A stretch of DNA of 64,000 nucleotides from Saliphagus infecundisoli. Lineage in GTDB: Archaea; Halobacteriota; Halobacteria; Halobacteriales; Natrialbaceae. Under the pieces are notes generated by a model. It saw nothing but the letters and a program-made list of their open reading frames with translations, had not been told where the DNA came from and searched no databases. Positions 41,652-50,258 of this stretch are shown piece after piece (position 1 is the first letter of the stretch; each line of letters opens with the position of its first letter). Position numbers and translations under genes: made by a program. Location: positions 682,001 through 746,000 of the forward strand of contig NZ_JAIWHV010000001.1 in assembly GCF_020177375.1 (NCBI RefSeq), in the 5' to 3' direction.

Positions 41652-42788
41652 GTGAGAGATCGCCGGGCGTGGACCGTCTGTATCTTCTGTTCGGTCGGGG
41701 TCCTCGGGGCCTTCCTCCAGCTCCGGGGCGCCCTGCTCCCCAGCTTCGGCGAGAGCTTCGCGGTCTCGGAGGGGGAGCTCGGACTGATCGCCTCGGCGGC
41801 CTCGGCGGGCACCCTCGTCTCGGTGTCCGCGGTCGGGACGGCCGTCAGCCGGATCGACGTCGGCCGGATGCTGGTCGTCGCGGGCGTCGGCTTCGTCGCC
41901 CTGCTGGTCGCGCTCGCGTTCGCGCCGACGTACGCCGTCCTGCTGGCGGGCTTTGGCGCCGCCGGACTCGCCCAGGGAAGCCTCCACGCCCTCGACCGGC
42001 CCCTGTTGAGCCACCTCTACCCCGACCGTCGGGGCCGGATCTACAACCTCCAGGACATGGCGTGGGCCGTCGGGGCGACGCTGGGCCCGCTGCTGGCGAC
42101 CGCCGCGCTCGTCGTCCGGGGCTGGCGCCTCGCCTTCCTCGTTCTCGCCTGTGCGTTCGTCCCCGTCGTCGCCGCCTTCGGACGACTCGAGGCCCCCGGC
42201 TTCGAGACCGAGGAGGCGCTTGCTCCCCGGGAACTCGCCTCCCTCCTCCGCACGCCGACGGTGGGGACGATGGCGCTGTTGCTGGTTCTGTTGAGCCTGG
42301 TCGAGGGCGGGATCTTCACCTGGCTTCCCTACTACGTCGGGGAGTCGCTCCCCCGGAGCGTCGCGAACCTCTCGCTGTCGCTGTACCTCGCGGCGTACGT
42401 TCCCGGCCGGTACGCGTTCAGCCGGGCCACGGAGCGGGTCGACGAGATCGCGCTGGTGTTCGCGAGCGCCGCGCTCGCGACGGCGGCGCTCGTGGGATTC
42501 CTCTCGACGTCGGGATACGCGATGTTGGGCGCGGTCGCCGTCGTCGGCTTCCTCGTCGCGGGGATGTTCCCCACCCTGCTGGCGTGGGCGACCGACCACG
42601 TCCCCGAGTACAGCGGCCCGGTCAACGCCGTCGCCTTCGTCGCCAGCGGCGCCGGCTTCGCGGTCTTTCCGGCGGCGATGGGCGGGGTCGCCGGCCGGTA
42701 CACGATCGGGGCGGCGATGGCGCTGCTCGCCGCCGCCATGGCCGTCTTCGCGCTCGTCGCCGCGGCCGTCGTCCTCCAGGATCGATGA
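41652..42788 (+). CDS. MFS transporter
   Basis: The 378-residue protein has about twelve TM helices and the major facilitator layout. The cytoplasmic loop A-like region reads VSRIDVGRMLVVAGVG near 66 and DRRGRIYNLQDMAWAVGATLGPLLA near 123 lies in the TM4-5 area. Substrate unknown; the set of helices and FTWLPYYVGE near 217 resemble putative sugar/organic-solute MFS. Start GTG 41652, 103 bp from the divergent Ser-Asp repeat gene. Confidence 0.83.
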   Translation: MRDRRAWTVCIFCSVGVLGAFLQLRGALLPSFGESFAVSEGELGLIASAASAGTLVSVSAVGTAVSRIDVGRMLVVAGVGFVALLVALAFAPTYAVLLAGFGAAGLAQGSLHALDRPLLSHLYPDRRGRIYNLQDMAWAVGATLGPLLATAALVVRGWRLAFLVLACAFVPVVAAFGRLEAPGFETEEALAPRELASLLRTPTVGTMALLLVLLSLVEGGIFTWLPYYVGESLPRSVANLSLSLYLAAYVPGRYAFSRATERVDEIALVFASAALATAALVGFLSTSGYAMLGAVAVVGFLVAGMFPTLLAWATDHVPEYSGPVNAVAFVASGAGFAVFPAAMGGVAGRYTIGAAMALLAAAMAVFALVAAAVVLQDR

Positions 42789-42916
42789 CGTCCGCTCGTG
42801 ACCGTCGGGCGACGGGAGTGACGCCGGGATTCGAGACCGCCGCGAGGGCGGCGAATCGGGAGCGATCGGATCGCCGAGGCCGGGAACTGATAACCCCGCG
42901 GCGAGGAGGGGACCCG

Positions 42917-43537
42917 ATGGGATCGTTCTCGTCCCGGCGCGTCGCTGCCGGCTGTGGAATCGCCGCGCCCGTCCTCGTGCTGTCGGCGATCCTGCTCTCG
43001 ACTGCCCTCGCCGACCCCTTTACCTGGTCGGGCCACGCCCTCTCGGATCTCGGTCGACCGGGAACCGCCACCTTCCCCCTGTTCAACGGCGGGCTCGTTC
43101 TCGGCGGGGTCGTCGGCGCGCCGTTCGTCGGGCGCCTGTGGGCCGAGGCCTGGACTCCCCTCGAGCGTGCCGGCGTCGTCTGCTACGGCCTCGCGATCGC
43201 CGGGATGGCCCTCGTCGGGGTGTTCTTCCTCGAGCACACCGACTGGTACCTCGGGCGGTCGCTGCACGGCCCGGTCGCGCTCGCCTTCTTCGCCGGCGCC
43301 CCGGTCGCGAACCTGTTGCTCGGCGCGGGAGCCGTTCGTGCCGGCGAGCGCCGGTGGGGCGCAGTGACTGTCGGGGTCGGGCTGGCACACCTCCTGCTGT
43401 GGGGCGGCTGGCTCCTCGCGATCGACGTCGGGCTCCTCGAATCGGGGGCGTGGTTCGGCCTCGTCGAGTTCCTTGCTGCCGTGCTCTTCGGCGGATGGAC
43501 GGCCGTCGCCGCCGTCCGGTTGCTCGACCGGAGCTAA
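42917..43537 (+). CDS. DUF998 membrane protein
   Basis: The 206-residue protein has six TM helices and the DUF998 marks FTWSGHALSDLGRPGTATFPLFNGGLVL near 35-62 and FLEHTDWYLGRSLHGPVAL near 103-121. Function is unknown. ATG 42917 starts MGSFSSRRVAAGCG. It follows the MFS gene by 128 bp and has its own promoter space. Confidence 0.86.
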   Translation: MGSFSSRRVAAGCGIAAPVLVLSAILLSTALADPFTWSGHALSDLGRPGTATFPLFNGGLVLGGVVGAPFVGRLWAEAWTPLERAGVVCYGLAIAGMALVGVFFLEHTDWYLGRSLHGPVALAFFAGAPVANLLLGAGAVRAGERRWGAVTVGVGLAHLLLWGGWLLAIDVGLLESGAWFGLVEFLAAVLFGGWTAVAAVRLLDRS

Positions 43538-43603
43538 CCGAACTCCGTCGAAACCGGCGGTGTCCGTGCCAGGAACGGGTTTTGGCACTCTCCTGCACAC
43601 AAT

Positions 43604-43610
43604 CCTTAAA
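43604..43610 (+). promoter_or_regulatory. TATA box of the UPF0058 gene
   Basis: CCTTAAA lies 25-31 bp before ATG 43635, again fitting a leaderless start. Confidence 0.5.
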
Positions 43611-43634
43611 CCGAAACCGTCCGTACCCGGACGT

Positions 43635-43913
43635 ATGCACAAGGACGAGTTGCTCGACCTCCACGCCGAACTGGTGGTCATCATGGAGTACTTCAGCGAC
43701 CGCGAGGAGGTCGACGAGGACCTCTTCGAGCCCTACCGCCGGCTCGACGTCGACCCCTCCCACGTCCACAAATCGAAAAGCGAGCACAAACACGCCGTCT
43801 TCGTCCTCGGCAACGCCCTCGCGGGCGCGATGAGCGAGGACGAGTTCTCCTCGGCAGGCCGGCTGGGCAAGCGCATGCAGGAACTCGCCGACGACGCCGA
43901 GTCGAAGATCTAG
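43635..43913 (+). CDS. UPF0058 family protein
   Basis: The 92-residue protein reads MHKDELLDLHAELVVIMEYF, then YRRLDVDPSHVHKSKSEHKHAVFVLGNAL, which is the UPF0058 signature (H-x-x-K-x-x-H-K-x-A). It is predicted to be all-helical and is widespread in archaea without a known function. It precedes the next gene by 13 bp, so they form a pair. Confidence 0.87.
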   Translation: MHKDELLDLHAELVVIMEYFSDREEVDEDLFEPYRRLDVDPSHVHKSKSEHKHAVFVLGNALAGAMSEDEFSSAGRLGKRMQELADDAESKI

Positions 43914-43926
43914 GAACCGAAACCGC

Positions 43927-45360
43927 ATGGACCCCCGCCTCCGCGAACGTATCGACGGCTGGGAGACCCGGTCGCTCACCGGCGCGGTAGGGGACCTCGC
44001 GGAAGGGGTATCGGGCGTCGTCCTCGCCGAGGAGGGCCATCTGTTCGTCCACGAGGGCCGGATCGTCGGGAGCGAGGGCGACCCCGAGCGGGTCGTCCGA
44101 ACGGGCCGGCTCCACGTCGCTCCCGCCCCCGCGCTCGTGCTCGGATACGCGATGACCGAGCGAGAGAGCGAAACCCGACGGAGCTACGACGCCGCGGAGA
44201 CGCCGCCCGAGGCGCTCCACGACGTGCTCGCGGCCGACGAGCGCACCTGCTACGTCGATCCCGCGGGCGGCCCCGAACCCCGCGACGAGTGGGCGATCGT
44301 CTACGAGGACGGGAGCCGGGAGGCAGCCGTCGCCGTCGGGGGCGGCGAGCCCCTCACGGGGGCCGGGGCCGTCGAACACGTCTCGAGGGCCCTCGAGGGC
44401 TACGAGGTCGTCGAAGTCTCGCTCGCGCCGGTCGATCCCGCCGACCTCGGGCCGACGGTCGACGGCGACCCGCCCGGAGGCGACCACGACGGCGACGGGG
44501 ATCGACTCGACCGGCTCGAGGCCCGCCTCGATGCCATCGAGCGCGAGGGCGAGGCGGGGCTGGTCGCGGAAAACCGGGTGCTCAGAGAGACCGTCGACCG
44601 CCTCGAGGCCCGGATCGAGGAACTCGAGGCTGGCGGGGGAGGCGAGCGGGCGGCCGGCGACGACGTCGCGCCGGAGGAGGCGATCGCGGGGACGAACCTG
44701 TTCGTGCGCTACGCCTCGAAGGGCGAGTCGACGCTGGCCGGCCTCGATTCGGCCGAACCCGAGGCCGTCCGCTCGAACCTCCGCCTGGACCACCACACCG
44801 AGTTCGAGGAGGGTGCGAGCGTCGAGGGCCGGCCGTTCGAGGACTTTCTCGAGTCGACCATCGAGTACCGGTTCGTCGACTGGCTCGTCGGGACCCTCCC
44901 CTTCGAGATCAGAGACACCGGAAGCGAGGAGGCCCTGGCCGACCTCTCCGAGGCGATCCCGCGGATCGACCGCGCGACGTTCGACGCCACGCTCGACCTC
45001 GACGGCGGCGAGTCGGTCGCCTTCGACGTCGTCGCCTTCGACAGACACGGGACCCCCCTGGTGACCGCACGGTGTCACGAGTCGCGCGAGCCCGCGAGCC
45101 GGGAGGTCGTCGCCGGCGTGGAGGAAGCGACCTCGCGAGCGACCTCGACGTATCCCGGGATCGCGGCGGCGATGGTCGTCGCCGCGAGCTACTTCGACCC
45201 CGACGCACTGGAGGTGGTCGACGGCGTCACCGGCGGCGGGGGGTTCCTGCGACGGAGCCCGAAGCGAAGCTACGTCACGCTCTCGAGAAATCGCGGCTAT
45301 CACCTCTGTCTGGTCGAGGCCAGACGCGAGGAACTGTATCTCTCGACGCCCGACCTCTAA
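43927..45360 (+). CDS. Conserved haloarchaeal protein (probably DUF7527)
   Basis: The 477-residue soluble protein starts MDPRLRERIDGWETRSLTGAV. The N-terminal third (about 1-170) includes GVVLAEEGHLFVHEGRIVG and PAPALVLGYAMTERESETRRSY. A short coiled coil at about 190-235 (LDRLEARLDAIEREGE) separates it from a C-terminal domain with GTNLFVRYASKGESTLA and EFEEGASVEGRPFEDFLEST. I believe this is the DUF7527 family, of unknown function. Its TAA overlaps the stop of the convergent HTH gene. Confidence 0.75.
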   Translation: MDPRLRERIDGWETRSLTGAVGDLAEGVSGVVLAEEGHLFVHEGRIVGSEGDPERVVRTGRLHVAPAPALVLGYAMTERESETRRSYDAAETPPEALHDVLAADERTCYVDPAGGPEPRDEWAIVYEDGSREAAVAVGGGEPLTGAGAVEHVSRALEGYEVVEVSLAPVDPADLGPTVDGDPPGGDHDGDGDRLDRLEARLDAIEREGEAGLVAENRVLRETVDRLEARIEELEAGGGGERAAGDDVAPEEAIAGTNLFVRYASKGESTLAGLDSAEPEAVRSNLRLDHHTEFEEGASVEGRPFEDFLESTIEYRFVDWLVGTLPFEIRDTGSEEALADLSEAIPRIDRATFDATLDLDGGESVAFDVVAFDRHGTPLVTARCHESREPASREVVAGVEEATSRATSTYPGIAAAMVVAASYFDPDALEVVDGVTGGGGFLRRSPKRSYVTLSRNRGYHLCLVEARREELYLSTPDL

Positions 45361-45662
45361 CCCTCGATCTCGGCGACGTCCTCGATCTTCATCCCGTCTA
45401 GCTTCTCGCCGATCTCGTCGAGTTTGCCGTCGAGTTCGTCGACGAACTCCTCGGTGCGCTCGGTCTTGATCGCGCCCTGGCTCGAGGGCTCGATCAGGTT
45501 CTCCTCCTCTAGGACCCGAAGCGAGTACCGGACTTTGTGGTGGGGATAGCCGGTCTCGTTGGACATCTTCACGATGCCGATGGGCTCGTTCTCGATGACC
45601 ATCTTCAGGACCTGAAGGTGTCGTTCCAGCATGTCTACTTCCTTCTCGAGTCGATCTATCAT
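45357..45662 (-). CDS. Winged-HTH regulator
   Basis: The 101-residue protein begins with a coiled segment (MIDRLEKEVDMLERHLQVLK), then a winged helix (ENEPIGIVKMSNETGYPHHKVRYSLRVLEEENLIEPSSQG). A C-terminal helix follows (FVDELDGKLDEIGEKL). This is a small haloarchaeal transcriptional regulator type; targets unknown. The promoter region shares 168 bp with the divergent purA. Confidence 0.83.
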   Translation of the reverse strand: MIDRLEKEVDMLERHLQVLKMVIENEPIGIVKMSNETGYPHHKVRYSLRVLEEENLIEPSSQGAIKTERTEEFVDELDGKLDEIGEKLDGMKIEDVAEIEG

Positions 45663-45799
45663 GGCATTTGTTAACTTGTCTTTGGGCCCTTTAAAAGTTT
45701 CTCTCCGGGATCCGGGACGAGGGGTGAGATCCGAGTTTTCTCGTGGGAGGAGTTAACGCTTCTGGTCGCGGCACCCGGGACCGGGGAGACCGTAATCGG

Positions 45800-45805
45800 T
45801 TTATC
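45800..45805 (+). promoter_or_regulatory. TATA box of purA
   Basis: TTTATC lies 26-31 bp before the ATG at 45831, the usual distance for a leaderless transcript. Confidence 0.5.
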
Positions 45806-45830
45806 GACCGGGGAGAAACCCGGCGCTGTT

Positions 45831-47213
45831 ATGACCGTCACGATCGTCGGGTCCCAACTCGGCGACGAAGGCAAGGGCGGAATCGTCGACGTCCTCGGCG
45901 ACTCCGCCGACGTCGTCGTCCGGTATCAGGGCGGGGACAACGCCGGCCACACCGTCGTCCACGACGGCGAGGAGTACAAGCTCTCGCTGGTTCCCAGCGG
46001 GGCCATCCGGGGCAAGGTGAACGTCCTCGGTAACGGCTGCGTCGTCAACCCCCGAACCCTCTTTTCGGAGATCGACGCCCTCCGCGAGCGGGGCGTCGAC
46101 CCCGACGTCCGGGTCGCCCGCCGCGCACACGTCATCTTTCCCTACCACCGCCTGCTCGACGGCATCGAGGAGGACCGAAAGAGCGAGGACGACAACGAGG
46201 TCGGCACCACCGGCCGCGGGATCGGCCCCACCTACGAGGACAAGGCCGCCCGGCGGGGGCTCAGGATCGCCGATCTGACCGACCCCGACACACTCCGCGA
46301 GCGCCTCGCGTACGTCCTCCCCCAGAAGCGCGCGTTAGTCGAGGACGTCTTCGGCCTCGACATCGGGAGTCTCGACGACCCCGACGCGCTCTCGGTCGAT
46401 GCCCTCCACGAGGAGTATGCCGAGTACGGACGGCGCCTCGCCGAGGAGGGGATGCTCGTCGATAGCGGCGACTTCCTCGCCGACCGCATGGCCGAGGGCG
46501 AGGACCTCATGTTCGAGGGCGCACAGGGAACGCTCATCGACATCGACCACGGCAACTACCCCTTCGTCACCTCCTCAAACCCGACTGCCGGCGGCGCCGC
46601 CACCGGGTCGGGACTCGGCCCCGGCGTCGTTGGGGACGGCGAGATCGTCGGTGTCGTCAAGGGCTACCTCACGCGCGTCGGCAGCGGCCCGATGCCGACC
46701 GAACTCGGCGGCGTCCCCGGCGACACGCCGGGGTACGACGGCGATCCCTCGAATCCCGAGACCGAGAGCGAGGAACTCGCCCACCAGATCAGGGAGGAAG
46801 GCGGCGAGTACGGCACCGTCACCGGCCGTCCCCGTCGCGTCGGCTGGCTCGACATGCCGATGTTGCGCCACGCGGCCCGCGCGAGCGGCTTTACCGGTCT
46901 CGCGGTCAACCACGTCGACACCCTCGCCGGTCTCGACGAACTGAACGTCGGCCACGCCTACGAGGTCGACGGCGAGGAGCGCCTGACGATGCCCGCGACG
47001 ACCGAGGAGTGGGGCCGGTGTGAGGCCCAGTACCGGACGTTCGAGGGCTGGCCCGACGTCGACTGGGCGGACGTCGCGACCGAGGGGTACGACGCCCTCC
47101 CCGAGAACGCCCGGACGTACCTCGAGTACGTCGCCGACGAACTCGACGCGCCAGTGTACGCCGTCGGCGTCGGCCCCGCCCGCGAGGAGACGGTCGTCGT
47201 CGAACGGCCATAG
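45831..47213 (+). CDS. purA: Adenylosuccinate synthetase
   Basis: The 460-residue enzyme joins IMP and aspartate using GTP, the first step from IMP to AMP. It opens TIVGSQLGDEGKGGIVDVLGD with the GDEGKG loop that binds GTP and IMP, then VVRYQGGDNAGHTVV with the catalytic His. GTTGRGIGPTYEDKAARRG lies near 124, and GAQGTLIDIDHGNYPFVTSSNP near 226. Length is normal. It precedes trm112 by 45 bp. Confidence 0.95.
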   Translation: MTVTIVGSQLGDEGKGGIVDVLGDSADVVVRYQGGDNAGHTVVHDGEEYKLSLVPSGAIRGKVNVLGNGCVVNPRTLFSEIDALRERGVDPDVRVARRAHVIFPYHRLLDGIEEDRKSEDDNEVGTTGRGIGPTYEDKAARRGLRIADLTDPDTLRERLAYVLPQKRALVEDVFGLDIGSLDDPDALSVDALHEEYAEYGRRLAEEGMLVDSGDFLADRMAEGEDLMFEGAQGTLIDIDHGNYPFVTSSNPTAGGAATGSGLGPGVVGDGEIVGVVKGYLTRVGSGPMPTELGGVPGDTPGYDGDPSNPETESEELAHQIREEGGEYGTVTGRPRRVGWLDMPMLRHAARASGFTGLAVNHVDTLAGLDELNVGHAYEVDGEERLTMPATTEEWGRCEAQYRTFEGWPDVDWADVATEGYDALPENARTYLEYVADELDAPVYAVGVGPAREETVVVERP

Positions 47214-47258
47214 GGCTCTTCCCGAAACCTTTTGCTGAATGCGGATAGCGAAGGTAGT

Positions 47259-47453
47259 ATGAAGGAGTCGCTCCTGGAGATCCTCTGTTGTCCGCTGGAC
47301 AAACACGACCTCGAGCTCGAGGACGCCGAGTACGAGGAGAACGAGGTCGTCTCCGGTACCCTCATCTGTACGGAGTGTGGCGAACGCTACCCCATAGAGG
47401 ACGGCATCCCGAACCTGCTCCCGCCGGACATGCGCGAGGGGACGCCGGCCTAA
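47259..47453 (+). CDS. trm112: Trm112-family methyltransferase activator
   Basis: The 64-residue protein is a zinc-ribbon of the Trm112 type: CCPLDKHDLELEDA near 10, CTECGERYPIEDGIPNLLP near 40-58. Trm112 binds and stabilises several SAM methyltransferases, including the release-factor enzyme Mtq2/HemK2 and tRNA enzymes. A HemK2-like gene lies 5.8 kb away at 53287. ATG 47259 gives MKESLLEILCCPLD. The element CCTTTTGC at 47228-47235 fits a TATA box for a leaderless mRNA. Confidence 0.85.
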   Translation: MKESLLEILCCPLDKHDLELEDAEYEENEVVSGTLICTECGERYPIEDGIPNLLPPDMREGTPA

Positions 47454-47456
47454 CGG

Positions 47457-48098
47457 GTGAGTACCGTGCCCCCCGAAGAGGTCACCGTCACGGTCAGCCG
47501 CAAAGGCCCACAGCCACTGGACGCCCGCCCCTCGAAGCTCGAGGTGCTCGCGGGCGACCGGTTCGGGATCGCCATCGAGAACGAGGGATCGTCGGCCCAC
47601 GTCCACTGCCGGATCACCGGTGAACTCGGCGACTACCTCTCGATCGACCAGTCGAACCACTACGTCGAGGCCAACTCCGACGCCTACATCTCGCTTCGGG
47701 CGCCCGACGTCGACCGGGAGCTGGAGGGAACGCTCGCGATCTCGACGGGGTACGGCGCCACTACCGTCTACGTCGGGCTCGCGGTGACGGCGGCGCCCGA
47801 GGAGATCGAGGTCGACGAGACCCTGGGGATCCCCGCGGGCGGCTCCTCGGGGTCGGGCGGCGGCGGACGGTTCGTCCAGCCGACGACCGGCGGGTCGGCG
47901 GGCCGAACCCGGAGCCGGAACCGGGCGGCCACGGGGGAGATCGACCGGACGACCCTCGCGGTGACCCTCGTCGGCGTCGTCGCGATCGGGGTCGCCGTCG
48001 TGTCCGCGAGCGTCGTCGGCGGCTCGTGGGGATTCCTCGCGGTCCTCGCGGTCGCCGCGGCGGTCGCCGTCGCGGGCTGGCTCGCCTACACCGCCTGA
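47457..48098 (+). CDS. Haloarchaeal protein with Ig-like domain and two TM helices (probably DUF7524)
   Basis: The 213-residue protein begins at GTG 47457, 3 bp after trm112. Residues about 8-115 look like a beta-sandwich (LEVLAGDRFGIAIENEGSSAHVHCRITGEL, with a conserved H-x-H). A Gly/Ser-rich linker (near 120-155) leads to two C-terminal TM helices (TTLAVTLVGVVAIGVAVVSAS and WGFLAVLAVAAAVAVAGWLA). I believe it is DUF7524. No signal peptide is visible, so the beta-domain is presumably cytoplasmic. Confidence 0.72.
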   Translation: MSTVPPEEVTVTVSRKGPQPLDARPSKLEVLAGDRFGIAIENEGSSAHVHCRITGELGDYLSIDQSNHYVEANSDAYISLRAPDVDRELEGTLAISTGYGATTVYVGLAVTAAPEEIEVDETLGIPAGGSSGSGGGGRFVQPTTGGSAGRTRSRNRAATGEIDRTTLAVTLVGVVAIGVAVVSASVVGGSWGFLAVLAVAAAVAVAGWLAYTA

Positions 48099-48108
48099 TC
48101 GCTCCCGG

Positions 48109-49242
48109 TCACTCGACGAGGTCGCCGAATCCCTCTCCACCCTCGTCGCCGTCGTCTTCTCCGCCGAACCGTTTCGCCCGAAGGTATCGCGCCCGGTAGC
48201 GGTTCGCCCCCTCCCCGACGTCCGCCTCGCGGATCTCCTCTGTCCGGCCCTCCGCGACGGCGTCGACGATCTCCTCGATCTGGTTGCGTTCGCCCCTCGT
48301 CAACTCGACCTCCCAGGTGTGGCTCTCCTCGGATTCGTCGATCGCCCAGCTCCGCGCGGCGGCGATCACGAGCGAGCAGGGCTCCCGACAGGGGAACGGT
48401 CCCTCGCCGCCGGGGGCGTCGATCGGGTCCTCGGAATCGTACTCCCACTCCCGGCGGCGGAGACACTGGGAGTCGACACAGCAGGCTTCGGCCATCCAGT
48501 CGACGGCCTCCCGTGGGAGTTCGTCGATCACGTCGTAGATCCCGGTCTGGCGCTCCGCGGTGTCGATCCAGTGATCGACGTCCAGCTCGCCTTCGCGCTC
48601 GCGGTGCCAGTTTTCGACCGTGGCGGGGTAGAAAAAGCCGACGGCGGAGACGAGTTCGGTCGCCGACGGCGACGGGAACACCCAACCGGGGACGAGCGTC
48701 GGCGCCGTCTTCAGCGGCCGGTAGCGGCCGTCCTCGTCGAAGGTGGTCAGCTCGCGAGCCTCGCGGGGCTCGTCGTACGTGTCGAGGTCCTCGACGGCCG
48801 CGCCGGCGTCCTCGACGTGGCGGAGGTCGTACCTTCGGTCTCCGTTCTCAGCAAGGGTCGTCGTGAGCAGGAGCTGACCCCACTCGCGGTCGATACCCTC
48901 CGCGAGCGCGTCGTAGCGGTCGGGGACCGCCAGCGGCTCGGGATCGGACTCGCCGGGGGTCGCCTCGCCGGGAACGGGCGCGCGCTCACACCACCGGAGG
49001 AACGCCCGGCGGGCGGTGCCCGCGCCGCCAACGCGATCCCAGTAGCGCCAGTTCGTCGCGTACTCGCCGAACGCCGAGAGCGTCCGCCGGAGTTCCTCCG
49101 TCGAGAGTCCGGTCCGTTCGAGTTCGGGGAGCTCGAGTCGGTACCCCTCCGGGCCGGCCTCGACCGAGAGCCCGTCGCAGTCGACGGTCTCGCCGCCATC
49201 GACGCGCTCGACGAGGGCCTCGACCGCTCGCTCGGCGTTCAC
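48109..49242 (-). CDS. DR2241-family protein, partner of CbiX
   Basis: The 377-residue protein has the DR2241 arrangement. The N-terminal two thirds are enzyme-like (LERTGLSTEELRRTLSAFGEYATNWRYW and WGQLLLTTTLAENGDRRYDLRHVED). A Cys-rich part follows near 258-302 (EACCVDSQCLRRREWEY and FPCREPCSLVI). Such proteins are encoded with, or fused to, CbiX ferro/cobaltochelatases and may carry an iron-sulfur cluster. The start is GTG 49242, 3 bp from the cbiX stop. Its exact role in tetrapyrrole metal insertion is inferred. Confidence 0.8.
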   Translation of the reverse strand: MNAERAVEALVERVDGGETVDCDGLSVEAGPEGYRLELPELERTGLSTEELRRTLSAFGEYATNWRYWDRVGGAGTARRAFLRWCERAPVPGEATPGESDPEPLAVPDRYDALAEGIDREWGQLLLTTTLAENGDRRYDLRHVEDAGAAVEDLDTYDEPREARELTTFDEDGRYRPLKTAPTLVPGWVFPSPSATELVSAVGFFYPATVENWHREREGELDVDHWIDTAERQTGIYDVIDELPREAVDWMAEACCVDSQCLRRREWEYDSEDPIDAPGGEGPFPCREPCSLVIAAARSWAIDESEESHTWEVELTRGERNQIEEIVDAVAEGRTEEIREADVGEGANRYRARYLRAKRFGGEDDGDEGGEGFGDLVE

Positions 49243-49245
49243 GGC

Positions 49246-50142
49246 TCAGTCACCCGCCTCCGCCCGCGAACCCCGGTCGTCGGCGTCCGCCATCTCGGCG
49301 GTCGCCCGTTTCACGCGGTCGATGGCGTTCTCGATGTCCGCACCCGCGTCGGCCGCCCGCTCGAGGATCACCTCGGCCATCAGCGCCTCGGTGCCGACGG
49401 CGCCGGCGTACCAGATCCGGTGCTCCTCCACTTCCGCGGGCACCTCCCACCCCTCGCGGTAGTCCTCGGTCAGCCCCATGTCCTCGGGGATGTCCTCCTG
49501 GGTGTGGTAGCCGTCGGCGACGAAGAGGGGGACGACGACCACGTCGTCGCTCTCGAAATAGTCGGTGACGTCGTCGACTTCGGGTTCCTCGTCCATGAAC
49601 AGCGCCTCGACCTCGTCGAACCGTCCCCGATTGCGGATGCGATCTGCGTGGTACTCGACGGCCTTCGCGCTGTTCTCGTTTCGTTCGGTGCCGTGGCCGA
49701 CGACCGCGAGGCCGACCCCCTTCCCGACGTCGGGGTCGTCGGTCACCGACTCCGCGCGCCGGACGATCACGTCGGTCATCGCGTCGTGGGTCCCGACGGG
49801 GCCACAGTAGTGGATCGTCTTCCCCTCCGCCTCGAGGGTCGCCCAGTCGGCGTCCGTCCCCTCGGAGTCCCAGCGGTCGGGGTCCCACTCGGAGAGGCGA
49901 AGCTCCCGGGGGATCACCTGCTCGGTGAAGTAGCCCTCGCTGATAAAGAGGGGGACGACGTACACCTCGTCGCTCTCGAGGGTTCGGATCACCTCCCGGA
50001 AGTGGGGCTCTTCCTTCCAGAACGCCTCCCGGACCTCGTCGAAGGCACCGGTGTCACGGACGGTGTCGGCGTGGGCGTAGGTCGGCCGAGCGGCGCCGGG
50101 ATTCAAGTGCGAGCCGTGGGCCGCGATGACGAGCGCCTGCAT
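49246..50142 (-). CDS. cbiX: Sirohydrochlorin cobalt/ferrochelatase (two CbiX domains)
   Basis: The 298-residue protein has two CbiX-type domains. The first opens MQALVIAAHGSHLNPGAARP with the chelatase His in AAHGS, and VYVVPLFISEGYFTEQVIPREL. The second has GLAVVGHGTERNENSAKAVEYHADRI and VVPLFVADGYHTQEDIPEDMGL. It inserts Co or Fe into sirohydrochlorin or a similar ring, in cobalamin or haem synthesis. ATG 50142 matches the family start. A TATA-like GATAAACC (minus) lies about 26-32 bp upstream. It forms an operon with the DR2241-type gene. Confidence 0.87.
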   Translation of the reverse strand: MQALVIAAHGSHLNPGAARPTYAHADTVRDTGAFDEVREAFWKEEPHFREVIRTLESDEVYVVPLFISEGYFTEQVIPRELRLSEWDPDRWDSEGTDADWATLEAEGKTIHYCGPVGTHDAMTDVIVRRAESVTDDPDVGKGVGLAVVGHGTERNENSAKAVEYHADRIRNRGRFDEVEALFMDEEPEVDDVTDYFESDDVVVVPLFVADGYHTQEDIPEDMGLTEDYREGWEVPAEVEEHRIWYAGAVGTEALMAEVILERAADAGADIENAIDRVKRATAEMADADDRGSRAEAGD

Positions 50143-50258
50143 AGTGAGGGGTTGGGACGGCGGCGGTTTATCGGCTACGGTCATACGATGGGGGAACGCC
50201 ACTCCCCCTCGAACGTACCGGCGAGTCGCGTTCGAGGGGTCGGCGGTCTCCGACCGTC

